Below are positions 55,569 to 64,000 of a DNA stretch of 64,000 nt, in pieces; the first letter of the stretch is position 1; every line of letters starts with the position of its first letter. The stretch is taken from NCBI RefSeq assembly GCF_009296315.1, contig NZ_WHLY01000001.1:62001-126000 (forward strand), given 5' to 3'. Source of the stretch: Salmonirosea aquatica (lineage in GTDB: Bacteria; Bacteroidota; Bacteroidia; Cytophagales; Spirosomataceae). The position numbers and the translations under genes are program-made. The notes beneath the pieces were generated by a model. That model searched no databases. It was given only the letters and a program-made list of their open reading frames with translations, and was not told the origin of the DNA.

Positions 55569-55790
55569 ATGAAGCTATCAACGACCGATTTAAAGACAGA
55601 CCGGCAGTGGCGTTCGGCTACTGGTCTGGACAAGCGAAGATTCCACCTGCTACTTTCTTTTTTCGAGAAAGCCTATCAGGAAAAATTTGGCCAGACTCTC
55701 CAAGAAAGGCGGTCGGAATGTCCCGACCAGCCTCATTTGACTTGCTATGAGGACCTGCTGCCTTTCACCCTATTCTCCTTGAAATCAGCG
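55569..55790 (+). pseudogene. IS5-type transposase N-terminal remnant
   Basis: From ATG 55569 the frame is well formed (TGLDKRRFHLLLSFFEKAYQ, RSECPDQPHL, DLLPFTLFSLKS) and then breaks into unrelated sequence. It matches the fragment at 27383-27692 in ECPxxP and DLLxFTLFSLKS. No catalytic residue remains. Confidence 0.7.
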
Positions 55791-55856
55791 GGGCGGCCCT
55801 TTAGATTTGAGCAGTAGTAAGATTTCAAGATTTGAACCATGTAAAAGCCATTGGGT

Positions 55857-56047
55857 GGGTTACCCAAAGGGCCGCAGAGGTTTCGCCCTATGCACAGATT
55901 CAGGCCCCATCTTAACAACTTCTTTTAGTTGGCCTTTGGTAAAAAACACCATTAGCATAGTTTGCTACCAAGTAAATAAGGCGGGTTTCCCTAGGGTGCC
56001 GCAGAGTTCCAGCTCTATGCGCGGATTCAGGCCCCGCCCTGTTAGTA
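55857..56047. repeat. Two imperfect 63-66-base copies between IS remnants
   Basis: Copy 1 (55857-55919) and copy 2 (55983-56047) share GCCGCAGAG, CTATGC and GATTCAGGCCCC in the same order and spacing. The starts are 126 bases apart. They lie between two truncated transposase genes. Not recognised; could be ends of a lost IS. Confidence 0.5.
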
Positions 56048-56106
56048 CTTGCCAAGGACTCAAATGGAAACTCGGGTTTATGACCCATTGGTAAGCGGGG
56101 CGCCCC

Positions 56107-56712
56107 GTGCGGTGGAAGGTAAGAAAGCATGGAGCCAACAAACGCCGCACCTGGCGTAAACTCCATCTGGCAGCGGATGAATCGACCAATGCGATCCATG
56201 CTGTTGAGTTGACGACTAATTCCATCAGTGATGCTGAGATGGTGAAACCTTTGATGGCGGCTATTGAGTGGCCTGTTGCTAAGCTAAATGGCGATGGTGC
56301 TTATGACCAGGTCAAGGTCTATGACGAGCTGGAGGCACGCTGTATTCAGCCCGTAATACCACCCCGATCCAATGCTGTGTTCTGGACAGACAGCCTGGGC
56401 AATACGCTGGTTCATCCTCGAAATGAATCACTTAAGCATATTGGCCAGGTAGGCTTGGCAGAGTGGAAACGGCAGATTGGCTACCATCGCCGTAGCAAAG
56501 CCGAGACGGCTATGTTTCGTTGGAAGGCGACTTTCGGTGAACGCTTGTCTGCTCGGTTGCTAACCAACCAACAGACCGAAGCCCAAATCAAAGCTGCCTG
56601 TTTGAACCAATTCGCCAGGTTGGGTATGTCAAAAGCTGTCAAACGGGAATCAATATACCCATGCAACAAAGCCCTTTTTCATGATAATTATTTTTTAAAT
56701 GAAAGAATTTAA
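56107..56712 (+). pseudogene. IS5-family transposase C-terminal half
   Basis: The frame encodes KVRKHGANKRRTWRKLHLAA, LNGDGAYD (catalytic Asp) and YHRRSKAETAMFRWKATFGERL with the catalytic Glu, then a terminal region. The N-terminal part with the first Asp is missing, and the GTG at 56107 is only the first in-frame start. It belongs to a different IS5 subgroup (DDE_Tnp_1) than the 55569 remnant. Confidence 0.8.
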
Positions 56713-56766
56713 TTTTCAATAAAAATTTAAATTACGATCAAAATGAATTCATTCTCATTAGTAAAT

Positions 56767-56823
56767 AAAGCCGACCTCATCCCCGATTGGCTACAGAACC
56801 TTTCAAAGGATAAGGTCGGCTTT
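56767..56823. terminator. Terminator between the IS remnant and the beta-barrel gene
   Basis: Arms 56767-56780 and 56810-56823 pair over 14 bases with one mismatch, around a 29-base loop. A TTTCTATT tract follows on the plus strand. Confidence 0.55.
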
Positions 56824-56848
56824 CTATTAACCTTATTGAATATCACCG

Positions 56849-57460
56849 TTAGAACGTGCGGACGATTCCGAGACCCACTGAAATGTATTTCAGATCGACG
56901 GCATTGGACACGCTCCCCACGCTGAGGTCGCGGGCGAGCGAACGGTAGCGCACACCCGGTTGCACCCGCCAGTGGTCGTCCAGGAGCATGGCCAAGCCTA
57001 GCTCGGCCTGCCAGCCGAAGCCGTGGCCTGAGTCGGCGACGAGGTTACCGTCGGTAGCCTCGACCTCAATGTGGTTCCACAAGCCGCCCGCCCGAATCAG
57101 GTAGTTAATTCGGGAGTCGCCGATTGGATGGATAAATTGTAGACCGTAGTTGTAGCCTGTCTCCTCGAAGTCAGTTTCGACACCCGCAAACGACTGGCTG
57201 GCGTTGAACCGGTTCCAGCTCCACCCAGTGTAAAGGCCCAGATGGGGCAGAAAACGATAGGAGATAATGGCCCCAGCCCCGAAGCCAGTCTTCAAGTCAG
57301 CATCAGCGAGTTTTTTGGTGGCGAAGTTGACGCCGGGACGGAACTCGATGCTCCATCGGTTCTGTGCCTGCGCCATGAGCGAAAAAGTCGTTAAGATGAA
57401 GGCTACCGTGCCAGTTTGTAAAAAGTATCTGGCTTTCCTCTGAAGAAATGAAGTTTTCAT
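56849..57460 (-). CDS. Outer-membrane beta-barrel protein
   Basis: The product is 203 residues with a signal peptide (FILTTFSLMAQAQ). The mature part has alternating strands with GY-like turns: FGAGAIISYRFLPHLGLYTG, YNYGLQFIHPIG, YLIRAGGLW, AELGLAMLLDDHWRVQPGV, and a terminal strand ending in Phe (SVGLGIVRTF). This fits a small eight-strand porin-like family of Bacteroidota. No specific function. Confidence 0.8.
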   Translation of the reverse strand: MKTSFLQRKARYFLQTGTVAFILTTFSLMAQAQNRWSIEFRPGVNFATKKLADADLKTGFGAGAIISYRFLPHLGLYTGWSWNRFNASQSFAGVETDFEETGYNYGLQFIHPIGDSRINYLIRAGGLWNHIEVEATDGNLVADSGHGFGWQAELGLAMLLDDHWRVQPGVRYRSLARDLSVGSVSNAVDLKYISVGLGIVRTF

Positions 57461-57948
57461 GGTTTATTCGTTTAGATGGACAATATGTATACCACTAAGA
57501 AACTCGATAAACCGCTTTGATTTAATGATCTAAGTTAAGATAAAGGCTGAAAACAATCAGCGATTCCAAAGAAAGTACTTGTCTTCAAGCGGCACAGAAA
57601 TGTTCCCTTAGTTTAGTAGGATGCGCACAGTAAAGTCGGAAGCAGGCATTCGCAAAGCATTGGCCAGGTGGCCCACGGATACTATGGTGGTCGACGAGGA
57701 TAAAGCGTTTCGAAAAGCCTGCGCCCCACCTGACTATGCAAGAGACTGACCCTATTCACCGCATCGCTTCTTCAGCTAACCAAGAAATCCGCACCAAAAC
57801 ATAGGTACTGGCCATACGGGTGTGGAGGCGAATACTTAGATTTAATCAAAATCAGGCCCGCCTGCTGGTTATTGCAGGCGGGCCTGATTTTACCCCGTAT
57901 CGAGTTGGATAACCGCGGTTTTCCCTATTCCTTTTTCGTCTGATATTT
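57461..57948. other. Gap of about 490 bases
   Basis: Apart from a terminator, it contains one 42-codon plus-strand frame (57621-57749, beginning MRTVKSEAGIRKAL) that could be a small gene but has no supporting match. Otherwise nothing. Confidence 0.35.
57848..57891. terminator. Strong bidirectional hairpin terminator
   Basis: A perfect 18-bp stem (57848-57865 and 57874-57891) with an 8-base loop, AAAA at one base and TTTT at the other. It lies 57 bases after the flavodoxin-like gene. Confidence 0.75.
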
Positions 57949-58560
57949 CTAGCGATTCTGCGTAACATGATTGGAATCCGCAGTCAGCTTTCGGCCAATT
58001 TCGCTTCCAAATAACCTTGCTTTTACAACGGCGATCGTCACGTTTGCCTCTTCCATACGGTTTTCGTCATTGGGCCTCAACAACCAAAACTCTTCTGATC
58101 CCAGTAGGGTAGCGCCTTTCGCGCTTATCGATTCCTCCAGTATTCTTTGAGACCTCCCTGTGGTTCCGGAGCCCAGCGTAATGGCAACAATACGGCTGCC
58201 TTTCAGCATCGGATGTTGGGCGATGAACTTTCTTATGGATCGGTCCGGTGCCCAGTTATAGGTATTGGCACAAAAAACGAAACAGTCGTACTTGCCGGGA
58301 TCTTTCTCTGCGGCTTTTACGGTGGCAATCACTACCTGATAGTCATATCGGGATAATCCTTCCGCAAAGCTCTTACAGACTTGTTCATCCAAATTATAAA
58401 TCGGATCGGGATTGTACACGATGAGCGCCTTATGATTGGCCTCCGAACTGCCCACTAGAAGAACTTTCGCTTCTCCTGAGTACTCGACCCAAAAGGTCAA
58501 CCCCAGCCAGGCGAGCAGAAGTACCGGAATGATCAAGAGGATGATTTTTGATGCTTTCAT
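57949..58560 (-). CDS. Membrane-anchored flavodoxin-like protein
   Basis: The product is 203 residues. One N-terminal hydrophobic segment (IILLIIPVLLLAWLGLTFWV) precedes a flavodoxin-like fold: KALIVYNPD, then YDYQVVIATVKAAE, YDCFVFCANTYNWAPDRSI and RIVAITLGSGTTGRSQ. The phosphate loop is not the canonical S/TxTGxT, so FMN binding is uncertain. It follows the DUF6544 gene with a 37-base gap on the same strand, suggesting an operon. Confidence 0.7.
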   Translation of the reverse strand: MKASKIILLIIPVLLLAWLGLTFWVEYSGEAKVLLVGSSEANHKALIVYNPDPIYNLDEQVCKSFAEGLSRYDYQVVIATVKAAEKDPGKYDCFVFCANTYNWAPDRSIRKFIAQHPMLKGSRIVAITLGSGTTGRSQRILEESISAKGATLLGSEEFWLLRPNDENRMEEANVTIAVVKARLFGSEIGRKLTADSNHVTQNR

Positions 58561-58597
58561 AACTCCTGGGGGAAACGTGGAAAGTAAGGCTGTTGGG

Positions 58598-59794
58598 TTA
58601 GTGTATTGTCTTTTCTAGCTGGGCGGTTTGGTGAAGTGGTATCCTTGTATCGTTTTCGGTTTTTATTTCCGGCTGGTGAAAGGCAGGTGAGGCGTATGTG
58701 ATATCAGTAATTTCCCAATCGTATGCCTTAAAATCTCCGGTAGGTAATTCCCAGGTTACGTATCCCTGGACAGGAATTTTTACACCCTGCATGACCTGCC
58801 AGTTTTGACAGGTGACGACCCAGGGCGTGAGCTGACTGTCTTCACCTCCCCCCATATAACGATTGGCCGATACGGAAACGAGCCGATGGCGCTCGTCGAA
58901 ACAGAATATGGCCGAGGCCGAAATGCCCCCGTACGTCATGGTTGCTTTGGCACAGTTGTCGTCCACTGCCTCCCAACGGATATAAGAACCAAGTGCCGCA
59001 GAAGGGACCCAGCAGATTTCCCCGAGGAACCGGAGCAGCGATCCCTGGTCAATTTTTGGTCCCCTGGCACTAACGAAGGGAAACATTGAAAAAGCTTTGA
59101 CCAGCATGTGGCCTTTACCGTCGATATACTTGTCGCGTGCTACAACAGGCAGGAAAGAAAACATACGGAGGTTGGCTTTCCAGACAAAACCCGGTTCATC
59201 CACCCGGATGAATTGCTCCGCCTTGATTGGCACTCGGCGCCCTTCGGGGCTGAGCCGCATCTCACCTTCCTGCAGGAGTCGGGCGGTAGCGACCTCCCTA
59301 CTGCCGACAACTCCCGACTCCGTAAGCCAAAGCTGTACCGGTATGGGCAGCCCCGTCAGCCGCCTTGCGTAAATGACCTGTTCCTGAGTTTCCGAAGAGG
59401 GAAGTATATTCTTAATTTCCGAATCGATCTGCCTGCCGAAACGTTCCTTTGCATAGGAAGAGGCCAATGCCAGGGCAATCAGAATATTGACCAAGGTCCC
59501 CGCTTTGGCATCAGGCCAATAAAAAAAGATAAGGGCCTGCGACAGAATCAGGGCGACGAGCGTGGTAGGCATCCACCAGGTATGCCGTCGGTAATAGCCT
59601 AAGGAAGCTAACATGAAAAGTACGTAGGCGACAAACCATGCGGCTCCCAGAGTTCTGGCCGTAGCTTCCGACACCGGAATAAGCGATTTCCCGTTTAGCA
59701 GACTGACCTCGGCCAGGTTCCATTGCCTGGCAAATCCAAAGAGGTGGATCAGCCCGTGTATGAGCATTAAAGTAGAGAAGAGAATACGTGCCAT
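58598..59794 (-). CDS. DUF6544-family protein with N-terminal membrane region
   Basis: The product is 398 residues. Four hydrophobic segments occupy residues 1-115 (for example LMLIHGLIHLFGFARQW). The soluble part carries conserved DUF6544 features, including GLPIPVQLWLTESGVVG, LRMFSFLPVVARDKYIDGKG and LVKAFSMFPFVSARG, then a C-terminal YVTWELPTGDFKAYDWEITD. Function is unknown. It belongs to a minus-strand run with the flavodoxin-like gene. Confidence 0.8.
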   Translation of the reverse strand: MARILFSTLMLIHGLIHLFGFARQWNLAEVSLLNGKSLIPVSEATARTLGAAWFVAYVLFMLASLGYYRRHTWWMPTTLVALILSQALIFFYWPDAKAGTLVNILIALALASSYAKERFGRQIDSEIKNILPSSETQEQVIYARRLTGLPIPVQLWLTESGVVGSREVATARLLQEGEMRLSPEGRRVPIKAEQFIRVDEPGFVWKANLRMFSFLPVVARDKYIDGKGHMLVKAFSMFPFVSARGPKIDQGSLLRFLGEICWVPSAALGSYIRWEAVDDNCAKATMTYGGISASAIFCFDERHRLVSVSANRYMGGGEDSQLTPWVVTCQNWQVMQGVKIPVQGYVTWELPTGDFKAYDWEITDITYASPAFHQPEIKTENDTRIPLHQTAQLEKTIH

Positions 59795-59827
59795 AATAAG
59801 TGAATGTTTACTGTTTGGGCTTTTTCT

Positions 59828-60511
59828 TTATTGCGCTGCCTTGTGGAACCCACCAGCGCCAAGCGTTAACGTGAAATAAAATCCATTGGTAGCATAGCGC
59901 GGGTGGTCTGTCACGGTCACTTCGCCGGAGGTCCGCCAGGCCGACGACATCGGACTTAGCTGGTACCCAGTGCGTATCCCCAGCAGCAGCCCTCCGTAGT
60001 TTTCTCCCGTTCCGAAAAGAAGCACTACCTAGTCGGCACCCAGGCCCACCTGGGCGTTGAAACCGGGTAGCATAACGGTGTATTCCTCACCGGCCTGTCC
60101 CTGAGACTGGCTTTGGGTCAGGCTTACCATGGCCACCCCTGCGCCAATGGACGGATAAATCCAGAAGCGCCGGTGCTCCAACAGAATCCGGCCATAATGC
60201 AGGTATCCGCCGCCACTGAATGGTTCGGCCCGGTAGCTGTGACTGTCAATTCCGTGATTGACCATCGCATATCCGCCCCCGCCGATGATGTTACGATTGA
60301 TCCTGGCATAGCCTTCCCCGCCCAGGTACACGAAATTATTGCTGAGGGCGGGCTGCTGTGCAGGCGAAAAATGGTCAGCTACCTGGCTGAACCGATGAAG
60401 ACTGGCGTGGCCAAGACGGAAGAACCCGGCGCCTCCATAAGTGGCGGACTCCTGAGCCATGGCAGTAGTACAGCCAACGGTCAGCAGTATGAATAGGGAG
60501 AGGAGTTTCAT
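59828..60511 (-). pseudogene. Outer-membrane-type protein with in-frame amber codon
   Basis: The frame starts at ATG 60511 with a signal peptide (ILLTVGCTTAMAQ) and encodes glycine-rich beta strands. It is closed by TAG at 60029 after FNAQVGLGAD, then continues in the same frame as VVLLFGTGENYGGLLLGIRT to the natural end at 59828. The downstream half keeps barrel-like features and an aromatic-rich end, so one base change explains the break. Unless suppressed, the product is truncated at 160 of 227 residues. Confidence 0.7.
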
Positions 60512-60535
60512 CGTGTCATTATTTTGAATTACTGA

Positions 60536-61528
60536 TTAACACATAGAAGCTTTGGAAAACGCAAGCTTTCTCTGGCTGTCGTAATAGGTGAACTGGTTAA
60601 GCAAACCTCTGGCAATCTGTTGTAAGGTATCTTCGGTAAGAAAACCCTGGTGGGGCGTCAGGATCACCTTGGCGTGCCTGCGTAGGCGGTTCAGGAGTTC
60701 GTCGGCCACATCTTTATCCGAGAAATCGTAATGAAAATAGTCTTTCTCATTTTCGTATACGTCGGCCCCGTAGCCAGCCAGTAGTTTTTGGTCCAGCGCA
60801 TCCAACACCGCAAGTGTGTCAACGAGTCGTCCCCTACCGGTATTGATCAGCACCGCGTCGGGCTTGACAGCGGCCAGAGTATCTTCGTTGATTATGTATT
60901 CCGTATTCTGATTGAGCGGGCAATGAAGCGAAATAATGTCCGACGTACGCAACAACTCATTAAAGGTCACATAACGCACTTCTGTGACGGGAATCCGTTG
61001 GTCGGGACGTACATCATAGGCTATTACCTTACAGCCGAATCCTCGCATGATGTTGGAGAATGCCTTGCCGATCCGCCCCAGGCCGATCACTCCTACGGTT
61101 CTGCCATGGAGGTCGAAACCTGACAGGCCATCGATAGTGAAATTTCCAGTCCTGACGCGTTGCTGCGCTTCGGGAAGGTGCCGTACCAATCCCAGCAGCA
61201 TCGTCACTGCCTGCTCGGCCACGGAGTAGGGCGAATAGCCCGGAACATGCAGCAGTGTCATGCCCAGCATATTCATGGCTACCTGATCCACATTATCAAG
61301 GCCTATGCATCGCATGCCCACGATCGAAGTTCCCTGAGCCATGAGCCCCTCGAGTACCGGGCGGCTTAGGTCATCATTTGCGAAGCCACAAACGGCATCG
61401 TGGCCTTGGGCCAGAAAAACCGTACTAACTTCTAATCGTTCGGAAAAGAAGGTGGTTTCGTGGCGTCCGAGAAACACGGCAAACTGTTCTTTTTCGAATG
61501 CCTGTGTACTGAAAAAGGCGATTTTCAT
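60536..61528 (-). CDS. D-2-hydroxyacid dehydrogenase (D-lactate dehydrogenase-like)
   Basis: The product is 330 residues from ATG 61528 (MKIAFFSTQAFEKEQF). It has NAD-binding GVIGLGRIGKAF, catalytic Arg in CPLNQNTEYIINEDTL..NTGRGRLVDT region, Glu in YENEKDYFHYD, and His in LTPHQGFLTEDT. The closest functional group is LdhA-type fermentative D-lactate dehydrogenase, by length and the YENEKDYF segment. The frame is open 24 codons further but without family sequence. Confidence 0.9.
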   Translation of the reverse strand: MKIAFFSTQAFEKEQFAVFLGRHETTFFSERLEVSTVFLAQGHDAVCGFANDDLSRPVLEGLMAQGTSIVGMRCIGLDNVDQVAMNMLGMTLLHVPGYSPYSVAEQAVTMLLGLVRHLPEAQQRVRTGNFTIDGLSGFDLHGRTVGVIGLGRIGKAFSNIMRGFGCKVIAYDVRPDQRIPVTEVRYVTFNELLRTSDIISLHCPLNQNTEYIINEDTLAAVKPDAVLINTGRGRLVDTLAVLDALDQKLLAGYGADVYENEKDYFHYDFSDKDVADELLNRLRRHAKVILTPHQGFLTEDTLQQIARGLLNQFTYYDSQRKLAFSKASMC

Positions 61529-61586
61529 AGGGCGTTGGGGTTGGCTGTTATAGTGACAAAATTGGTTACGTTCGCTCAGTGGAGCT

Positions 61587-61673
61587 ATGATAAGGGTCAA
61601 TCGCCGGGTTGATTATAACCAGCTGACCGGCTTTCTGACCGCCCCTGTGTTTAGAAGGAATATCCTGCTCTGA
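61587..61673 (+). CDS. Possible small ORF, paralogue of 63874-63960
   Basis: The 28-codon frame from ATG to TGA matches the frame at 63874 in length and at 13 of 28 residues, including DYNQLTGFLTAPV versus DFNHLTAFLTTSV. DNA similarity continues past both stops. It lies divergently upstream of the D-lactate dehydrogenase-like gene. It may be a conserved peptide, or a shared noncoding or relic sequence. Confidence 0.3.
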   Translation: MIRVNRRVDYNQLTGFLTAPVFRRNILL

Positions 61674-61754
61674 AGTGAGTTATGGAACAGAGACTGGGGA
61701 GGATTTATTACGATCGTAACTACGCCACTTTCTGGAAGTACCCCATTCCCGGGT

Positions 61755-63752
61755 TTACCGGGGACGGGGATACACCTTACAATCCGGCTGGCTCACTTCA
61801 CTTGCATGCTGGGTATTTGGGACAGTTCGCCCGTTTGGGCTGTGTTGGGTTAGCCCTCGATTGGTCCGAATAGCCTCATCCCAGTTGTAGAACACGTCCC
61901 ACCAATTGGTCAGTGGCCGGCCGTCGAAAGAAATTGGGTTACCCTCTCCCGGAATAGCCTGCCACCAGTACATGAGCCATTTGGAATGGGCGTCATGGGT
62001 ATAATCATTGATGACCCTCACCCCGTTTTGGTAAAAAGTATTTTTCAGGTCAAAGGGATAAACGGCATTTTTCCAGTTGGAGTTGTTGACCATGATGAAA
62101 TCTCCCCCGTATGGCTGCCAGGTATGGATATCGCTTTCCTCGAACTTCGAGTTATCGTAGTCATAATCGATAGAGGTATTGGGTGGAAAATGCGTCATGC
62201 CAGCACGGTGGAGGGGCTTGTTGCCCATTCCGGGATTCAACCCTACAAATTTATTGTAAAACAATTCGGCGTTTGGAGCCGGTTGGTCAGTGCGCCTTTC
62301 CATATAACTGAGCTGTGCCTCAATCTGATGTCCGCGGTTATGCAAATTGGTGTCAAAGCCCCGGTGACCGCTGTTGCCATACACTACATACGTGTTTTTA
62401 TAAATGGGCAAATCGTTGGGTAAGCGGTAGCTGTTGGAGATATCGCCCGTCAGCGGGCTCGACATATTGGATTCCGGCATGCCATAGTACGTATCGGGAT
62501 CGTTGTAAGGACTATTGACCACCGATGGGTAAGCATCTTTATTAAAGATAGTGAACCAAACCTCCTTGACCCCGTGATTATTCACTAAATCCTCCATGCC
62601 CAGTTTGTCAAAGAGTGAATGATAGTCGATGGTTTTCTGCGTACTGGTCCAATGCCTTAATTCTAGCTCATAGACGTCGAAGTACCTTACTACCTCGATG
62701 CCGGCATACGGACTGATGCGCTCGTGGGACGTGAACTGGCGAAAACGCGTCCCTTCCTCAATTCCAAATTTTGTCAACCTCAATTCACCCATGATCCGCT
62801 GTTTTGCTTCGGCAAGGGTCGAGTGCCTGAGGATCCAATAGTCGTCCGGCGCACGACTCATGTCCAGTTTCGAGCCGTCCATGGTGGGTAAGAAATTGAT
62901 TACAACCACCGGTATCACCACACTCGCTCCGGACGCGGGGGTTTTCAAAAACGCATCGAACTGGCTGACATCATCTATTTCTGAAACCCGGATGGAAACC
63001 AGTTCGCTTAAATTTCCGGAGGTAACCCTGACTGTCAGATTTCCGCGTTTGACAGCGAGGAAATTCATTTTATTTCGAATCGCAATCCCATCCCCGGCAA
63101 CATAATTAACTACGAAGGAGTCAGCAGGAATCAGCAGTTCTTTGCCGGATTTATAAACCAATTTTACGGTTATAGGGTACTCGTGCGAAACAATAAGGTC
63201 CTGATCCAAGCCACCGATCTCCATCCGAACAGGTACGTCTTTAATAAAAGTTGCCTTGACGGTCTGCGGACTATTTACGGTAACCACCCGGGGGTTCATG
63301 GTCAGTATGGTATCCGAATCCCAATAGCCAAACAGCCAACCCTCGGATGCAACGGCCCTTAGCTCCACAACCGTGCCGCTTGGATAATCCGTAGTGGTTC
63401 TACCAGATTCAATAACTTTTTCCTGCACAAATCCCTCACCTTCCACACGCACGGCGAGGGGGTATTTTCTTTTCTCAAAAACCGCCACTAATTGTTTATC
63501 CCCCGTCATAGTGACCATAATCGGGTTATTCGAACCACTTGCCCCGCCCTGCCATTCCTTAAAAACATACTCGGGGCCAGCAATGGCCGTGATCTGTATC
63601 TGTTTACCTTCTTCAAATTGGCCCGCTGCCGGAGAAATCGTACCGCTACCTACCGGTGTCACTTCAACCCGAAGATTGTAGAGAGCAACTTCTTTTTCTT
63701 TACAGGAAAACAGACTAATAAGAAGCAGGAAAAGCAATAAAGGGTTTCTCAT
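61755..63752 (-). CDS. Large lipoprotein with InlB B-repeat-like domains
   Basis: The product is 665 residues with a lipoprotein signal (LLFLLLISLFSC). Residues 25-170 contain two divergent InlB-type repeats (GSGTISPAAGQFEEGKQIQITA, quoted in part: ISPAAGQFEEGKQI; EWQGGASGSNNPIMVTM and FGYWDSDTILTMNP as their turns). Residues 175-260 form a beta domain. The C-terminal 400 residues are an enzyme-like or binding domain with HRGFDTNLHNRGHQIEAQLS and YDYDNSKFEESDIHTW, not recognised. It is probably exported to the surface. Confidence 0.78.
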   Translation of the reverse strand: MRNPLLLFLLLISLFSCKEKEVALYNLRVEVTPVGSGTISPAAGQFEEGKQIQITAIAGPEYVFKEWQGGASGSNNPIMVTMTGDKQLVAVFEKRKYPLAVRVEGEGFVQEKVIESGRTTTDYPSGTVVELRAVASEGWLFGYWDSDTILTMNPRVVTVNSPQTVKATFIKDVPVRMEIGGLDQDLIVSHEYPITVKLVYKSGKELLIPADSFVVNYVAGDGIAIRNKMNFLAVKRGNLTVRVTSGNLSELVSIRVSEIDDVSQFDAFLKTPASGASVVIPVVVINFLPTMDGSKLDMSRAPDDYWILRHSTLAEAKQRIMGELRLTKFGIEEGTRFRQFTSHERISPYAGIEVVRYFDVYELELRHWTSTQKTIDYHSLFDKLGMEDLVNNHGVKEVWFTIFNKDAYPSVVNSPYNDPDTYYGMPESNMSSPLTGDISNSYRLPNDLPIYKNTYVVYGNSGHRGFDTNLHNRGHQIEAQLSYMERRTDQPAPNAELFYNKFVGLNPGMGNKPLHRAGMTHFPPNTSIDYDYDNSKFEESDIHTWQPYGGDFIMVNNSNWKNAVYPFDLKNTFYQNGVRVINDYTHDAHSKWLMYWWQAIPGEGNPISFDGRPLTNWWDVFYNWDEAIRTNRGLTQHSPNGRTVPNTQHASEVSQPDCKVYPRPR

Positions 63753-63873
63753 GATGTGAGGAGTCGATTTTGAGCCAAAAGCCGATTTATTTATCTCACA
63801 AGCACCTAACTAATATTGTCGAAGTGATCCGCCGGGACAGGGACAAAACTGGCTCTATTCCTTCAGCGGGGCT

Positions 63874-63960
63874 ATGCCGAGAGTCATCCACCAGATTGAT
63901 TTTAACCACCTTACCGCCTTTCTGACCACCTCTGTACATAGAATCCATACTTTGCCTTGA
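63874..63960 (+). CDS. Possible small ORF, paralogue of 61587-61673
   Basis: A 28-codon frame, MPRVIHQIDFNHLTAFL and so on, with the same length and stop position as 61587-61673. It lies divergently upstream of the large lipoprotein gene. Confidence 0.3.
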   Translation: MPRVIHQIDFNHLTAFLTTSVHRIHTLP

Positions 63961-64000
63961 AATAAGCCATGGAACGGGGGAGAAAGAGAACGATTTGGTG

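Noticed and set aside
61682-61873. 63-codon ORF after the first small ORF
   Set aside because: It overlaps the 3' end of the large lipoprotein gene on the other strand; its paralogous start at 63969 cannot be followed to the window end.

Overview
The window looks like part of a large plasmid, or a plasmid-derived region, from a Cytophagales-type member of the Bacteroidota (Spirosoma/Dyadobacter-like). Evidence: a Rep_3-type initiator beside an iteron array, a ParA/ParB-like pair, a MobB/DUF5712-like relaxase with a VirD4-like coupling protein, ArdC, a promoter before the initiator matching the Bacteroidota TTTG-N20-TAnnTTTG pattern, many lipobox lipoproteins, and a PadR plus MacB/FtsX-like permease operon of the kind common in this order. 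No tRNA, rRNA or CRISPR array was seen.

Layout. 1-8307: a membrane-anchored protein of unknown function, then a two-gene defence candidate, a 2189-residue protein with a Cap4-like nuclease motif and a STAND-type P-loop, followed by an overlapping partner gene (AVAST/Avs3-like). 8326-17011 (minus strand): a transfer and mobilisation block with a lipoprotein, a DEDDh exonuclease, a nucleotidyltransferase-Toprim fusion, a small acidic protein, the coupling protein, relaxase, relaxosome accessory protein, a candidate oriT/regulatory gap, a small protein and ArdC. 17560-21090 (plus): parA, parB-like and a second Toprim protein, whose stop codon lies inside an iteron. 21207-23629 (minus): serine hydrolase, ECF sigma factor and 4-TM protein, apparently inserted into the replication region. 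24137-26700: an unknown protein with a palindromic operator, the iteron array and repA.

26700-38150: a rearranged zone. It holds resolvase and IS remnants and a PadR-permease-permease operon whose first permease gene is split by a complete 3850-bp Tn3-family transposon (38-bp inverted repeats, 5-bp TTATA duplication). The reading frame can be restored across the insertion.

38155-55077: a general-stress gene group (DUF2892, DUF1003, P-type cation ATPase, three double-domain universal stress proteins, AdhP alcohol dehydrogenase, L,D-transpeptidase, Hsp20, SDR, BON protein, CotH-like protein). It is interspersed with decayed genes: VIT1/CCC1-like, haem-binding-domain, two lipoproteins and an MBL-rhodanese remnant on both sides of the cotH-like gene. 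Several frameshifts fall in G runs, so either true pseudogenisation or consensus errors must be considered.

55500-64000: IS5-type remnants, a beta-barrel protein, a flavodoxin-like protein, a DUF6544-like protein, an outer-membrane-type gene with an in-frame amber codon, a D-2-hydroxyacid dehydrogenase and a repeat-domain lipoprotein. Two similar 28-codon small ORFs sit upstream of the last two genes.
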